From Silanimonas sp. (GTDB lineage: Bacteria > Pseudomonadota > Gammaproteobacteria > Xanthomonadales > Xanthomonadaceae), in contig NZ_JAPZQK010000016.1 of the NCBI RefSeq assembly GCF_027530345.1, positions 1-64,000 on the forward strand: a DNA stretch of 64,000 nucleotides, read 5' to 3'. Every line of letters begins with the position of its first letter. Position 1 is the first letter of the stretch. The position numbers and the translations under genes were made by a program. Below are positions 63,723 to 64,000 of this stretch, in pieces. Below the pieces are notes generated by a model. It saw only the letters and a program-made list of their open reading frames with translations, was not told the DNA's origin and searched no databases.

Positions 63723-63991
63723 AATCGCTGCGCGTGGACTACCTCAAGATCGATGGGCAGTTCGTGCGCGATGTCGTCGACGACGCCCTCGACGAGGCGG
63801 CCGTGCGGAGCTTCGTGGAAGTGGCGCACGTGCTCGGCGCCCGAACGGTCGCGGAGTTCGTGGATCGCCCCGAGGTGCTGGCGCGCGTCCGCGAGATGGG
63901 CGTGGACCATGCGCAGGGCTACCTGCTCCATCGCCCGGAGCCGCTCGAGGCGGTGCTCGGCCAACTGGCCGGCGTGGTGATTCCCGGCTGA
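63668..63991 (+). pseudogene. C-terminal EAL part of the same protein, in a shifted frame
   Basis: This frame begins V-A-L-D-D-F-G-A-G-A-S-S near its start, then Y-L-K-I-D-G-Q-F and E-F-V-D-R-P, and ends in a normal EAL C-terminus. It directly continues the EAL domain of the preceding frame; the join lies where T-G-C and C-G-C overlap by one base. It is not a gene by itself, since it has no start region of its own. A deletion or a sequencing/assembly error explains it best; no slippery heptamer is visible. Confidence 0.8.
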
Positions 63992-64000
63992 TCGCGGCCC

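Overview
The window is high-GC DNA (roughly 70% by eye) with dense, often overlapping genes, from a gammaproteobacterium, most likely of the Lysobacteraceae/Xanthomonadaceae. The evidence is a complete oleABCD olefin cluster with separate oleB and oleC, a recC-recB-recD operon, gpsA next to secB and a rhodanese gene, hemD-hemX-hemY, and an outer-membrane protein of the Ax21 type. The genus cannot be fixed from this window. No rRNA, tRNA, CRISPR array or prophage was seen.

Layout. 1-141: the end of an IS256-family insertion sequence. 265-4999: a partner-switching triad (kinase, STAS antagonist, SpoIIE phosphatase) and a soluble chemotaxis receptor with three duplicated PAS domains. 5119-7344: a Nudix hydrolase and a Kef-type antiporter. 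7330-16033: recCBD. 16085-23121: an HDOD-GAF protein, an S9 peptidase lipoprotein, a YkgJ-type protein, a patatin and isocitrate dehydrogenase. 23273-28695: an envelope and general-stress island (small membrane proteins, ElaB/YqjD-YqjE-YqjK, two small lipoproteins, CsbD-like protein, two Crp/Fnr-like regulators, two tandem SpoIIAA-like proteins). 28822-34623: an exported methyltransferase-like protein, a PPC-like protein, an EAL protein, an ABC exporter, a chymotrypsin-fold protease with an in-frame stop, and a lipoprotein. 34719-38455: a two-gene TIR plus SLOG/transmembrane module. 38488-49259: RluE-type pseudouridine synthase, amidohydrolase, oleDCBA, DUF4156 lipoprotein and an M16 peptidase. 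49398-64000: an SDR, trmL, Ax21-like protein, gpsA, secB, rhodanese, thioesterase, hemDXY, arfB, acyltransferase, pirin and a large c-di-GMP sensor protein broken by a frameshift.

How the genes work together. Several blocks are translationally coupled through 1-8 base overlaps: the RsbW/RsbV/RsbU-like triad, recCBD, YqjD-YqjE-YqjK, the entericidin/coiled-coil lipoprotein pair, SLOG-TIR, hemX-hemY and arfB-acyltransferase. Signalling proteins are common (PP2C, HATPase, STAS, MCP, HDOD, EAL, GGDEF-EAL, Crp). The strongest candidate for an unfamiliar system is the coupled pair at 34719-38455. One gene encodes an N-terminal SLOG-like nucleotide-binding domain fused to a four-helix membrane region resembling SLATT. 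The other encodes TIR, a membrane helix, a TolB-like domain and TPRs. This architecture is typical of nucleotide-centred conflict or immunity systems, but a defence role here is inference.

Two genes look broken in this assembly: the secreted protease (TAA between signal peptide and body) and the terminal GGDEF-EAL gene (one base missing in the EAL domain). Either could be a real mutation or a sequence error.
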